This document shows positions 11,563 through 20,270 of a stretch of DNA of 64,000 nt, piece by piece. The translations under genes were made by a program, and so were the position numbers. The DNA comes from Sulfuricurvum sp. PD_MW2 (GTDB lineage Bacteria > Campylobacterota > Campylobacteria > Campylobacterales > Sulfurimonadaceae). Where the stretch lies: contig NZ_NSIU01000007.1 of the NCBI RefSeq assembly GCF_002633015.1, forward strand, positions 1 through 64,000. The letters run 5' to 3'. The notes beneath the pieces were generated by a model. The model worked only from the letters and a program-made list of their open reading frames with translations, had not been told where the DNA came from and searched no databases. Position 1 is the stretch's first letter. Every line of letters begins with the position of its first letter.

Positions 11563-12936
11563 TTACAGTTGAGTTACGAGCCACTCAAGTGCTTCTTCAT
11601 GGGTCGAAAAAACTTGATCGAGTTGGGCATGATAGGCCTGTTCCAAAATACCTTTAAATGTCTCCGATGGGGTTAATCCATACGAAATTAAATCCCGTCC
11701 CATAAGTAATGGTTTTGGAGGCTCAAATAAAACATTCAATGCCGATGCACGTTCGTAAAGCCACTCTCCTGCCTCAAAGGTTTTTGGAACAGGGGTATTG
11801 AAAGAGCGTCCGTAAAAATCAGCTTTTGCAACACGTATCAGATCATGAATGCAAACGTGTGTGCTTAAATGTAAAATAGCTCTGTCATCGGCGCTAGAGC
11901 GATAAAGTTTACGCGGGAAACCGTGATAGCGGATGAGAGGAAGAATACGCTCAACCAAATCTTTATCATCGGTTATGCGAGATAACCAATCTCTAGCAAT
12001 TTCGACACCTGCTTCTGCATGTTTCGGGGCATTTAATTGGCCGTTTTCGATGAGCGTGGTCTGAGGTTTTCCGATGTCGTGCAATAGCATCGTAAGCATC
12101 AATACCATATCATCACGCCATTGTCCGCTTCGTAACGATGCCATTGTATCAAGTGCCATTAGGGTGTGATTCCATACCGACCCTTCAGGATGAGACTCTT
12201 TTTCTTGGGGGGTTGTTTCAAGTTGATCCAAAGGAGAAAAGAACTCCAATCCTCCCATTTCTCGAAACAGCGCAAATCCGATGGAGGGGCGGTCACTTTG
12301 TAAAAGAAGTTTTTTTAACTCTTCAAAAATCCGCTCTTTCGGAAGCTCTGCGAGGGCACCTTCTGCAATCATGTTGCGGCAAAGATCAAGGAGTGTTGTA
12401 TCGCATGTGAGCTCATATCGGGCGGCAAACTGTACGGCGCGCAATACTCGCAAAGGATCATCGACAAATGTTTCGGGATCGACACAGCGGAGAATTTTGT
12501 TTTCCAAATCGTTCAAGCCGTCGTAGGGATCCAGTAATTTTTTTTCTATCGGATCGTATCCTATCGCATTGATTGTGAAATCACGGCGACGTGCTGCGGC
12601 TGAAAAATCGAGATGGCTATGCCATGCCATCTCAAAACCTTTGTGTCCAAAGCCCGATTTGGATTCGGTACGAGGAGGAGAAAAATCGATTGCATAGCCC
12701 TCATAGGAGAGTTTTATGACGCCGAAGCTTTTGCCGTAAAGCCCCATTTTTCCGAAAGGCTTTAGGAGTGTTTCGAGTGTTTCGAGAGAGGTGACGCCGT
12801 AGAGTTCGATATCGAGATCTTGAGTCATGTGACCAGTAAAATGATCCCGAACAAATCCACCTACAAAAATGGCTCTGATCCCGTGGTACGAGAGATGTTC
12901 AACCAGTCGTACCAAAGGGAGAGGGAGGTGTATCAT
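11563..12936 (-). CDS. cca: CCA tRNA nucleotidyltransferase with HD domain
   Basis: Adds or repairs the 3' CCA of tRNAs. 457 aa. The class II nucleotidyltransferase head is clear: FVGGFVRDHF, then the DLDIELYG acidic pair, the RRRDFTINAIGYD motif and VDDPLRVLRAVQFAARY. A C-terminal HD phosphohydrolase domain follows (MLLHDIGKP), as in multifunctional Cca proteins. It overlaps the sensor kinase by 4 bp and is followed by pstC, an unusual place for a tRNA maturation gene. A poly(A) polymerase-like specificity cannot be excluded from sequence alone. Confidence 0.88.
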   Translation of the reverse strand: MIHLPLPLVRLVEHLSYHGIRAIFVGGFVRDHFTGHMTQDLDIELYGVTSLETLETLLKPFGKMGLYGKSFGVIKLSYEGYAIDFSPPRTESKSGFGHKGFEMAWHSHLDFSAAARRRDFTINAIGYDPIEKKLLDPYDGLNDLENKILRCVDPETFVDDPLRVLRAVQFAARYELTCDTTLLDLCRNMIAEGALAELPKERIFEELKKLLLQSDRPSIGFALFREMGGLEFFSPLDQLETTPQEKESHPEGSVWNHTLMALDTMASLRSGQWRDDMVLMLTMLLHDIGKPQTTLIENGQLNAPKHAEAGVEIARDWLSRITDDKDLVERILPLIRYHGFPRKLYRSSADDRAILHLSTHVCIHDLIRVAKADFYGRSFNTPVPKTFEAGEWLYERASALNVLFEPPKPLLMGRDLISYGLTPSETFKGILEQAYHAQLDQVFSTHEEALEWLVTQL

Positions 12937-14345
12937 TTTTTTGACTTACCCTTTTTTTCGATCATGGAGACAAGAGAAAATCCAAACGTTGATCCAACCC
13001 CTTGCGTGCTCTCGATCGTAAGAGCCGAATCATGTAATTTGAGGATGTAGCTGACGATAGAGAGCCCTAACCCCATCGAGTTATCCCACCGGTTTTTCTG
13101 GACGCGATAGAATTTTGAGGTTATTTTATCGAGTTCGTTCGAGGCGATACCGATCCCTTTGTCGGTAATGCTGATCGTAGACTCGGTGAGGGTAACACTT
13201 ACTTCTTCTTCGGAGTATTTCAAGGCGTTGTCTATCAGGTTGGTTATGACGAGTTCCAGCATCGTTTTATCTGCAAATACATTTTTGGAGGAACCTTCAA
13301 AACGGATGGAGCGTTCCGGATATTTCGCTTGCAAGATTGAAATAGAATCCAAACAGACGTTAGCCAAGTCAAAGGTGCTCGGCTTGATCGAGAGATCATT
13401 GTTTTCCAGTTTTACCGATAGGGCGAGACGATCGAGCATGAGTGTAACACGATGGGTATTGGAGAGAATTTTTTCCAAAAACTTTTGACGGATTTTCGGA
13501 TCGATATTAATATCATCGCGGAGTGTTTCGGCATATCCCATGATGGCAGCGATCGGATTTTTAAACTCATGGCTGATTGCCGAGAGAATATCGTTTTGCT
13601 GTTTGTTGATCAAGCGGAGTTTGGCCGTGTGTTTGCGTTTTTGTTTATCACGGTTATGGAGTTTTTTGACTAAATTTTTGAGGAGTATCGAGATTTGCAA
13701 AAACTCCCGAAAATATTCGGGTTTGAGTATGGCCCGATAATTCTTAGCCGAAACCTCATCCAGATAGCGGGTAATTTGGAGAATATCGTAACGGGCTTTT
13801 TTGGAGATGTTATAAGCGATAATGAGTGCAATGACCATTAAAAGGATAAAGGCGATAAAAAGCTTGATCCACAGGGAATAAAAGTGTTCCATAACGCTTC
13901 GCAAACTCATTGAAAGCCTGAAATAAACGCTCCCGTCCGGTTTGGAAATTTTTTTGGCAACATAGACAAAATCACTTTTTAATGTCTTGGAATAACGGAT
14001 GGTCATCCCGTAGGGATTTTGCATGGCCTCCATGATTTCGACACGATTGGAGTGGTTTTCCATTTTAGTCTTGTCGGTATCGCTCTCAGCGATTACTGCA
14101 CCGTCTTCAGCAACGACGGTTACTCGTAAATGGGCTTTTTGAGCGATGGAGGATGCAAGAGAATCAAGATTTTTTGATTCGATGATTTGAGGTTCGAGAA
14201 GCTCAATATTCTGGATCAATCGCTCTTTTCCATCTTCGATGATCATACTTTTTAGGGCGAAAAAACTGATGAGTGAAGCGACCAAAAGAGCCGCGATAAA
14301 AAGTCCTAAAATGTTCAGAAAAAAGAGCTGATGAATTCTTAGCAC
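12933..14345 (-). CDS. phoR: Phosphate-responsive sensor histidine kinase (PhoR-like)
   Basis: 470 aa. One membrane helix near residues 8-30, an extracytoplasmic region to about 160, and a second helix at about 162-182. Then comes a linker with a long charged helix and the kinase core: H-box SHEFKNPIAAIMGYAETL, N-box NLIDNALKYSEE, G1 DKGIGI and G2 GLGLSIV. Unlike E. coli PhoR it has a real extracytoplasmic loop, so it may sense a signal there. The 7-bp overlap with the response regulator and the position within the pho/pst operon support the assignment; the phosphate signal is inferred from context. Confidence 0.85.
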   Translation of the reverse strand: MLRIHQLFFLNILGLFIAALLVASLISFFALKSMIIEDGKERLIQNIELLEPQIIESKNLDSLASSIAQKAHLRVTVVAEDGAVIAESDTDKTKMENHSNRVEIMEAMQNPYGMTIRYSKTLKSDFVYVAKKISKPDGSVYFRLSMSLRSVMEHFYSLWIKLFIAFILLMVIALIIAYNISKKARYDILQITRYLDEVSAKNYRAILKPEYFREFLQISILLKNLVKKLHNRDKQKRKHTAKLRLINKQQNDILSAISHEFKNPIAAIMGYAETLRDDINIDPKIRQKFLEKILSNTHRVTLMLDRLALSVKLENNDLSIKPSTFDLANVCLDSISILQAKYPERSIRFEGSSKNVFADKTMLELVITNLIDNALKYSEEEVSVTLTESTISITDKGIGIASNELDKITSKFYRVQKNRWDNSMGLGLSIVSYILKLHDSALTIESTQGVGSTFGFSLVSMIEKKGKSKK

Positions 14346-15013
14346 AGCGTGTATCCGACTCCCCGTACGGTTTTGATATAGTCTTTGTTTTTATCGGGAT
14401 CGATTTTTTCTTTGAGGCGGTTGATAGCCACGTTTACAGTGCGGTCTTGATAGACCTCATCGCTCCCCCACACGTTTTCGAGAAGATAGTCACGATCAAG
14501 CACAACATTTTCATTCACGATAAGAGCATGCAGAAGATCGAATTCTAGTTTTGTTAGTTCTACTGGTTTACCCTCGATAAAAGCACTTCGTGCGCCGAGA
14601 TTGAGAGAGATGTCTCGATAGGTGACATCGCCTGCGGCAGAGAGTTTTTTGGTTCGGCGCAATACCGCTTTCACCCGTAAAATCAACTCTTTCATACTAA
14701 AGGGTTTGGTGATGTAATCATCACCGCCGCGTTCAAATCCCTGTTCGATCTCTTCATCTTTGTGTTTTGCACTCACAAAAATAACAGGGGTGTGAATTCC
14801 CCGCTTGCGGAGTGATTCGACAAACTCGGATCCCTCGGCACCGGGAAGATTGCGATCCATTAAAATCAGGTCGATATGTTCTTCTTCCAATGCTGCCAAA
14901 ACATGTTTTGTATTCAGAAATCCGATGGTTTCAAATCCCTCTTTGGAGAGATGATATTCCATCAGTTCCAAAATATCCTGTTCGTCTTCGACAATCAGTA
15001 TCAACGCATTCAC
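14339..15013 (-). CDS. phoB: Response regulator, OmpR/PhoB family
   Basis: 224 aa from a GTG start at 15013, preceded at 7 bp by AAGGA; this is preferred over the longer ORF from 15040. The receiver has acidic residues at VEDEQD, the phospho-acceptor Asp in LILMDRNLPG, and the Lys in ITKPFSMKEL. The C-terminal winged helix ends in the usual TVRGVGYTLC. Likely binds the 11-bp-spaced repeats at the phoU, pstS, porin and phosphoesterase promoters. It is paired with the adjacent kinase. The name phoB is inferred from operon context. Confidence 0.88.
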   Translation of the reverse strand: MNALILIVEDEQDILELMEYHLSKEGFETIGFLNTKHVLAALEEEHIDLILMDRNLPGAEGSEFVESLRKRGIHTPVIFVSAKHKDEEIEQGFERGGDDYITKPFSMKELILRVKAVLRRTKKLSAAGDVTYRDISLNLGARSAFIEGKPVELTKLEFDLLHALIVNENVVLDRDYLLENVWGSDEVYQDRTVNVAINRLKEKIDPDKNKDYIKTVRGVGYTLC

Positions 15014-15055
15014 GATTGATTCCTTTCTTCGCAGTTTCACGTCTATTCTTTAGAA

Positions 15056-15727
15056 CTAATTGTGTAAATTTAATTCGCCGCCTTTTTGAGCAAAAAGCAT
15101 TAACGATGCGATATTGACGGTACGATCTCCGATACGTTCCAATTTTCGAAGTGTTCCCAATACTCTAACGTACTCTACAGCGAGGTCATCTGCATCGATG
15201 ATGAGATTTAAGAGCTCTTTTTCCATAATAGAGAAAAGATCGTCATTTTTAGACTCTTCAACCATCACTTTGCGGTAAACGTCTTCTGCATCACACGACT
15301 CAATAGAGTCCAAACATTCAGTAATGTATTGTAACGCATTGATGGTCGTTTTATGCAATTGGATGATTGCATTTGTCAGCACGGACATATCACATCCTCC
15401 GATGCAGTGATCATGAAGGCGTTTGCTGTATTTTTTGAGTCCGTCGCCGATACGGTCAATTTCATTGGTCATTTTTAGATACGCAACGAGAAGACGTAAC
15501 TCATCAGCTTCAGGGCCGAAGAGGGCAAACGTTTTGATAATTTCGTTATCGATTTTGTTAGCGTCGCTTTGGAGATTTTTGATATGGGTACGTGATGTTT
15601 CATACAGTTCCATATTTCCTGTTTCAAAAGCGGCGAGAGTCTCTTCGCTCGATTGAATGATTTGAGAGAGGATGGCTGAAATCATTGAGCGGATTTCATT
15701 GAGCTTATTTTCATAGCGTGGTAGCAT
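15056..15727 (-). CDS. phoU: Phosphate signalling protein PhoU
   Basis: 223 aa of two repeated three-helix bundles, with the PhoU metal-binding style motif in MTNEIDRIGDGLKKY and again in LRKLERIGDRTVNIA. It links PstSCAB transport state to the PhoR/PhoB pair. It is the first gene of the minus-strand operon phoU-phoB-phoR-cca-pstC-pstA-pstB, and its promoter with a Pho-box layout lies 31 bp upstream of the start codon. Confidence 0.94.
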   Translation of the reverse strand: MLPRYENKLNEIRSMISAILSQIIQSSEETLAAFETGNMELYETSRTHIKNLQSDANKIDNEIIKTFALFGPEADELRLLVAYLKMTNEIDRIGDGLKKYSKRLHDHCIGGCDMSVLTNAIIQLHKTTINALQYITECLDSIESCDAEDVYRKVMVEESKNDDLFSIMEKELLNLIIDADDLAVEYVRVLGTLRKLERIGDRTVNIASLMLFAQKGGELNLHN

Positions 15728-15757
15728 GGATGTGCCTTTGTATAAATGATGTGCGCG

Positions 15758-15790
15758 ATTATAACGGCGCTTTATAACCGTGAGATTACA
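15758..15790 (-). promoter_or_regulatory. Pho-box promoter of the phoU operon
   Basis: On the minus strand: TGTAAT, 5 bp, GGTTAT, 10 bp, -10 TATAAT. The two hexamers are 11 bp apart, one helical turn, as expected for tandem binding of an OmpR/PhoB-type regulator replacing a -35 box. The same layout occurs on the opposite strand at pstS only 15 bp away. Confidence 0.75.
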
Positions 15791-15804
15791 AACATCGTTT
15801 TATT

Positions 15805-15837
15805 TGTAATCATTTTGTTACCCGCTAATTTTACAAT
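15805..15837 (+). promoter_or_regulatory. Pho-box promoter of pstS
   Basis: TGTAAT, 5 bp (CATTT), TGTTAC, 10 bp, -10 TACAAT. Spacing is identical to the phoU, porin and phosphoesterase promoters. Spacing and hexamers are read directly; binding by the operon's PhoB-like regulator is inferred. Confidence 0.78.
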
Positions 15838-15868
15838 CGCACTATCAAAATTCCAAAAGGATTCCACA

Positions 15869-16870
15869 ATGCTAAAGAGCGTAACAAAAGGTTTGGTCAT
15901 TGCAGCAATCGCAGCAACCTCAATGGTTGCAGCAGATAAAATCAATGGTGCGGGAGCTACATTTCCGGCTCCATGTTATTATGACTGGGCGTATAACTAC
16001 CAAAAAGCGACCCATACACGTGTTAACTACCAAGCTATCGGTTCAGGCGGAGGGGTTAAGCAGATCTCTGAGCGCATTGTTGATTTTGGTGCGACCGATG
16101 CTCCATTGACACCAAAAGAGTTGGATGCGGCAAAATTGACTCAATTTCCGGCCGTTATCGGTTCTATCGTTGTGGCGCATAATATTCCCGGTATTGCGGA
16201 TGAAAAATTAAAACTCAAAAATAGCGTTGTAGCAGAAATTTTTGCGGGTCAAATCACTATGTGGAACGATCCTAAAATTGCTGCGGATAATCCAGGAATC
16301 AATTTGCCGGCACAAAAAATCATCGTTGCACATCGTTCTGACGGATCGGGGACAACATTTGTTTTCACAGATTATTTGAGTGAAGCCTCCAAAATGTGGA
16401 AAAGCAAATTCGGAACCGGTAAAGCGATCGGTTGGGCAACCGGTGTCGGTGGAAAAGGAAATGAAGGGGTAACCAACCTCATCAAACAAACACCATACTC
16501 TATTGGGTACATCGAAAATGCGTATAAAGAGAAGAATAATCTCGCAGCTGCTACGCTACAAACTGCGGAAGGAAAATGGGTGAGTGCGACTCTTCCAAAT
16601 TTCCAAGCAGCGGTAAAACAAGCCAAATGGTCGAAAAAAGATCATTTTTACAGCTCGTTGGTTCTTCAAGACAATGCCTATCCGATCGTAGCAGCAACAT
16701 TTATTTTGATGCCTCGTGATGCCGATAAAGCGGATACACGAAATGACGTGATCCGATTCTTTGATTTTTCATTCAAAAACGGAGATGCGGCAGCTCAAAA
16801 GCTTGGCTATATCCCATTGCCGGTTGAAACGACGAATCTTGTTCGCCAATACTGGAATGAAACCAAATAA
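15869..16870 (+). CDS. pstS: Periplasmic phosphate-binding protein PstS
   Basis: 333 aa from the ATG at 15869, preceded by AAAAGGA; the longer ORF from 15746 runs through the promoter and is rejected. An N-terminal signal peptide (about 1-22, ending MVAA) is followed by the phosphate-binding fold. Contact segments typical of PstS are visible: GAGATFPAP, GSGGGVKQI, DFGATDAPL and HRSDGSGTTFVFTDYL. It delivers phosphate to PstCAB encoded on the other strand. The divergent arrangement lets one regulatory region serve both units. Confidence 0.97.
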   Translation: MLKSVTKGLVIAAIAATSMVAADKINGAGATFPAPCYYDWAYNYQKATHTRVNYQAIGSGGGVKQISERIVDFGATDAPLTPKELDAAKLTQFPAVIGSIVVAHNIPGIADEKLKLKNSVVAEIFAGQITMWNDPKIAADNPGINLPAQKIIVAHRSDGSGTTFVFTDYLSEASKMWKSKFGTGKAIGWATGVGGKGNEGVTNLIKQTPYSIGYIENAYKEKNNLAAATLQTAEGKWVSATLPNFQAAVKQAKWSKKDHFYSSLVLQDNAYPIVAATFILMPRDADKADTRNDVIRFFDFSFKNGDAAAQKLGYIPLPVETTNLVRQYWNETK

Positions 16871-17009
16871 ATTTCTCTCTACCTATCCTTTCTGGATGGG
16901 CACCTTCGTTTCTCTCTTCCTCAACACCTTAAGTTTTATTTCCTCTATCCTGGCGTATGCGTTTAGAGGGTGTTTTCCGTTTATTTCCACTTTTGTAACC
17001 GCTTTGCAA

Positions 17010-17042
17010 TGTAACATTGACGTAATCTATTTTTTCTACAAT
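17010..17042 (+). promoter_or_regulatory. Pho-box promoter of the porin gene
   Basis: TGTAAC, 5 bp (ATTGA), CGTAAT, 10 bp, -10 TACAAT. A further TGTAAC lies at 16994-16999. Same geometry and the same -10 sequence as pstS, so the porin is probably induced under phosphate limitation. Confidence 0.7.
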
Positions 17043-17071
17043 GACAGTACTAAAAAACAGGAGTGATTCTT

Positions 17072-18451
17072 ATGAAAAAAGTTGCATTATCTGCCCTTGC
17101 TGCGGCGATGATTAGCGGAGTTGCATCGGCGGATGCGTTGACTCTCTACAGTGATCCTAAAACAGGTCAAGTATTTACGACTCCGGGTCAGGGTCGTGTA
17201 GAGATGGGCGATTTCATCAGTGCTAAAGATGTTGATATGCAAGTACGTGATTTGGAATCAAAAAATTCTGAATACCAAGACAAAATGTCTAAATATGTTA
17301 ATGTGAAATCAAAAGCAAAAACACTTGAATTCAGCGGTACGCACTATTTTGGATTGACATCTGCTAGTCCTTCAACCTTGAATACCAATGCCGGTGCAGG
17401 TGTTACATCATCGTATCCAGGAACATCAAGCGGGTTTGAACTTCGCCGTAACTACCTCCAAGTAAAAGCGTATTTCAATGATAAAGACTATTTCCGCGTA
17501 ACGATGGATACGACAAAAGAGATCGGTGCCGATGAAACAAAACGTGCGGGTTATGCTAATATGTATGCAAAATATGCGTACCTCTATTTGGACAAAGTGC
17601 TTCCATACACAGGTGTAGAAATCGGTATTGCTCACCGCCCATGGATCGATTATGAAGAACACAATGCATGGCACTACCGTTCATTCAATAAAGTTGTTTT
17701 GGAAGAGAAAAATACACGAACTGAAACAGGGGTTGACCTTGTCAACTCAGCTGACTTAGGGGTAAATTTTCAAACCAAAACAGATGCATTCAGCTCTGAA
17801 ATCGGTATTTTCAACGGTGAAGGGTATCACGCGGATAAAGCAGCGGCTAACCAAGCTAGCGATTCTAAACTTTCCCTTGAATGGCGTTTGACAGGACATA
17901 TTCTTGGAGACGGAACCAAAGTGGGTAAAAACGATCGTACGAAAGACACGTATGCAAATATCTCTACGTATGGATTGATCTCTAAAAACCATAAAGATGA
18001 CGATACCGATCTTCAAGGTACATTGAGTCCGAATGAATACGATCGCAGTATTTATGGACTCCATGCTGTTTATAATCAACCGGAATTCTTGATTGCGGGG
18101 CAGTACTTCACTGCAAAAGACGATAAGCGTACAAAAGATGTTGCAACAACTTTTGATACCAAAGACTACAAAGGATGGTCTATCAATGCCGAGTATCGTC
18201 CGATTAAAGATTGGACTGTTATCGGACGTTATGATAACTATGAAATTGAGCAAGAACTTAACGGCGCGAAGAATTCTAGAATCAAAGGTGATAAAATCAT
18301 TGCCGGTTTAGGATATAACTACAGTAAAAACGTGAATTTTATTGCGTCAGCAAAATTTGCGGATGAAAAAGATGAGTTAGTTGCGGCAAAAGTGAATGAT
18401 ACGGGTGCATCTAAAGATGTTTACATGTTGACAACTGAGGTTAAGTGGTAA
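17072..18451 (+). CDS. Outer-membrane porin, probably phosphate-regulated
   Basis: 459 aa from the ATG at 17072, which has an AGGAG ribosome site; the upstream ATG at 17063 sits in that site. A signal peptide ending near SGVASADA (about 1-22) is followed by a coiled-coil-like segment with MQVRDLESKNSEYQDKM, and then a beta-barrel of alternating aromatic strands that ends in VKW, an aromatic C-terminus suited to barrel assembly. This matches the OprO/OprP-type porin plan in outline. A phosphate role is inferred from its promoter and from lying next to pstS; substrate selectivity cannot be read. Confidence 0.8.
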   Translation: MKKVALSALAAAMISGVASADALTLYSDPKTGQVFTTPGQGRVEMGDFISAKDVDMQVRDLESKNSEYQDKMSKYVNVKSKAKTLEFSGTHYFGLTSASPSTLNTNAGAGVTSSYPGTSSGFELRRNYLQVKAYFNDKDYFRVTMDTTKEIGADETKRAGYANMYAKYAYLYLDKVLPYTGVEIGIAHRPWIDYEEHNAWHYRSFNKVVLEEKNTRTETGVDLVNSADLGVNFQTKTDAFSSEIGIFNGEGYHADKAAANQASDSKLSLEWRLTGHILGDGTKVGKNDRTKDTYANISTYGLISKNHKDDDTDLQGTLSPNEYDRSIYGLHAVYNQPEFLIAGQYFTAKDDKRTKDVATTFDTKDYKGWSINAEYRPIKDWTVIGRYDNYEIEQELNGAKNSRIKGDKIIAGLGYNYSKNVNFIASAKFADEKDELVAAKVNDTGASKDVYMLTTEVKW

Positions 18452-18556
18452 AACCCGCTTAAACAAGCTGCTAGATCCCTTTCGTTGATGCGGAAGGGAT
18501 TCCCCTTCAACTATTTTCCGCTACAATACCTCCATATCACATTAAAAGAAATTATT

Positions 18557-18955
18557 ATGATGACAGCGAATCTAATACTTATGATTGCCGGTTTATTGTT
18601 TCTTTTGGTCGCTTTGGTGGTTCTATACATATGGATCGGAAAAAGCAAACCAGCCCCCATCCCTGCGCAACCGCAAAAAATTGAGACCTTTGAATCACTG
18701 AGTGAAATAATCAAAAACAGATCATCGAGCAGCAGTGATCTCAATCATGCGGTAGAGATTATTTTGAGCCGTTTTGGACAGATCAATTCGCACACTCTCA
18801 GTAAATACCAACATCTATTAGAGGCATTATGCACGCATCCATACACCGACTCGAAACTTATTTTACGGTTTGAAAAAACACTTCGGACGGCGAATCCCGA
18901 CTACACACATGAAATCGAAAAAGCCCTTTCGATAGGGCTTGCTTCCAGAGGGTAG
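18557..18955 (+). CDS. Small membrane-anchored protein of unknown function
   Basis: 132 aa from the ATG at 18557; the longer ORF in the track starts upstream without a ribosome site. One N-terminal membrane helix (about residues 4-27) is followed by a Pro-rich linker (KSKPAPIPAQPQ) and a soluble helical domain of about 95 residues with no recognised motif. It is probably anchored in the inner membrane facing the cytoplasm. It converges with the TonB-like gene, only 1 bp separating the stops. I do not recognise the family. Confidence 0.7.
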   Translation: MMTANLILMIAGLLFLLVALVVLYIWIGKSKPAPIPAQPQKIETFESLSEIIKNRSSSSSDLNHAVEIILSRFGQINSHTLSKYQHLLEALCTHPYTDSKLILRFEKTLRTANPDYTHEIEKALSIGLASRG

Positions 18956-18956
18956 T

Positions 18957-19697
18957 TTATCGGAGTTTATACGAGATAGGGACACTGATCCGTACCGATT
19001 TTTTTGGTTTAGGAAATTCGGAGGAGGAGTTTTCGATTAACTCTTTTGCTGCATCGTCCAATAGCTCAAAACCAGAACTTTGCGTAAGTGTAATCTGGTG
19101 AACCTCTCTTGATGGTTCAAGTGTAAACGTAACAATACATTCACCTTGCTGTTTCAAGCGTTGTGCATTCTTGGGATATTTTAGCCGTTCTGCCAAGATG
19201 GAGCGGATTTTCCCCAAATTCTCTTCTTCATAATTTTCCTCTACTTTGGGAGGTGAGGGTGGCGCTTTAGGAGCAGCAACGATAACGCTCTCAGCAGGTT
19301 TCGGTGTCGGGGGGATAACCGCTTGAGCTGTTTGTACTGCAGGAACAACGGGTTTGGTTTGGATCGGTAAAGGTGTTTTGATTTGCGGTATAACCTCAGG
19401 TTGTTTTGTCAGAGATTGTGGTTGAGATTTTTGTATGGGCTGCTGGATTTGTTGTGGCGCAGCGAAATGTACTACGGGTGACACATCGGCAGGTTCTGGG
19501 GCATTCAACAGAATTTTGAGTTTTGTTTTTTCCGGCACCGTCAATACTTTTTTATGGACAATACTCACTGCCCCTATGAGAAGGGCGGCGATACCAAAAT
19601 GGATACCTACGGAGAGAAAAAAAGATTGAGTTGTGCGCACGTGATCCAAAAACGACTTAGATTTTGATTTCGACTTTTGCGGCAGAACGGAGACCAT
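18957..19697 (-). CDS. tonB: TonB-like energy transducer
   Basis: 246 aa: short basic cytoplasmic N-terminus, one membrane helix (about 28-46), a long Pro/Gln/Lys-rich periplasmic linker (about 65-160) and a C-terminal TonB fold with LKYPKNAQRLKQQGECIVTFTL. It transmits the proton-motive force to outer-membrane receptors, normally with ExbB/ExbD, which are not adjacent here. The listed start overlaps the upstream gene by 41 bp; a GTG at 19640 preceded by GGAT would remove the overlap, leave a shorter N-terminus, and is equally plausible. Confidence 0.85.
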   Translation of the reverse strand: MVSVLPQKSKSKSKSFLDHVRTTQSFFLSVGIHFGIAALLIGAVSIVHKKVLTVPEKTKLKILLNAPEPADVSPVVHFAAPQQIQQPIQKSQPQSLTKQPEVIPQIKTPLPIQTKPVVPAVQTAQAVIPPTPKPAESVIVAAPKAPPSPPKVEENYEEENLGKIRSILAERLKYPKNAQRLKQQGECIVTFTLEPSREVHQITLTQSSGFELLDDAAKELIENSSSEFPKPKKSVRISVPISYKLR

Positions 19698-20181
19698 CGG
19701 TCGTTTTGTTCATAAGCGCTTTAAATTTTTCAACTTTCAAAAATTGTGAAATCTCTTTTTTGGCTTGTTCATAAGGTACTTTTTTATCTCCCTGTTTCAT
19801 TTTATCGCTGTTAGCGTCATAAAAATCTTTGGTTTCTTTGTCGGTAACCGTGATTTTACTCATTTGCTGTTTCATCCACATATCAACCGCTAAGTCATCT
19901 TTGATAGCAGCGTATTGGGCTTTGAATGCAGGAGTGTTTTGCAGACCGCTTTTGAGTACTTGATTTTTGATGAGTGCTTGATTGACAAGTTGATCGACAA
20001 CTTGACGTTTCATTTTAGGATCAAGTTTGTCAAAACTCATCCCAGGGATTGCTTTTGCTAAAAACGCATTGGCATCATTGGTTGTGATCGCAGCTCCGTT
20101 TATGGTAGCAAGGGTAGAGGGCGCGGCTAAAGCAATCGTAGAGCCAAGTACGAGCGAAGCGAGTATGAGGGATAATTTCAT
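19657..20181 (-). CDS. Periplasmic SurA/PEB4-like chaperone lacking the rotamase domain
   Basis: 174 aa with a signal peptide (about 1-19, ending IALA). The rest matches the N-terminal helical chaperone domain of SurA/PrsA/PEB4-type proteins: the ATINGAAITTNDANAFL opening and the QVVDQLVNQALIKNQVLKSG helix. The parvulin isomerase domain is absent and the C-terminal helix follows directly. It is therefore probably a chaperone for outer-membrane proteins rather than an isomerase. It lies upstream of and may be co-transcribed with the TonB-like gene. Confidence 0.75.
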   Translation of the reverse strand: MKLSLILASLVLGSTIALAAPSTLATINGAAITTNDANAFLAKAIPGMSFDKLDPKMKRQVVDQLVNQALIKNQVLKSGLQNTPAFKAQYAAIKDDLAVDMWMKQQMSKITVTDKETKDFYDANSDKMKQGDKKVPYEQAKKEISQFLKVEKFKALMNKTTDGLRSAAKVEIKI

Positions 20182-20270
20182 AATGTAAACATTCCTTTGG
20201 GAAAAAATTACAGCTATTATAGTATGTGTTTGATTCGATTACGTTAATGTAGATCAAATCAAAGAGCAAC

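Noticed and set aside
15746-15868. N-terminal extension of PstS in the ORF track
   Set aside because: It would translate the Pho-box promoter and hide the signal peptide; the ATG at 15869 has a proper ribosome site.
16880-16900. Hairpin after pstS (CCTATCC/GGATGGG)
   Set aside because: One wobble pair and no T run; too weak to call a terminator.
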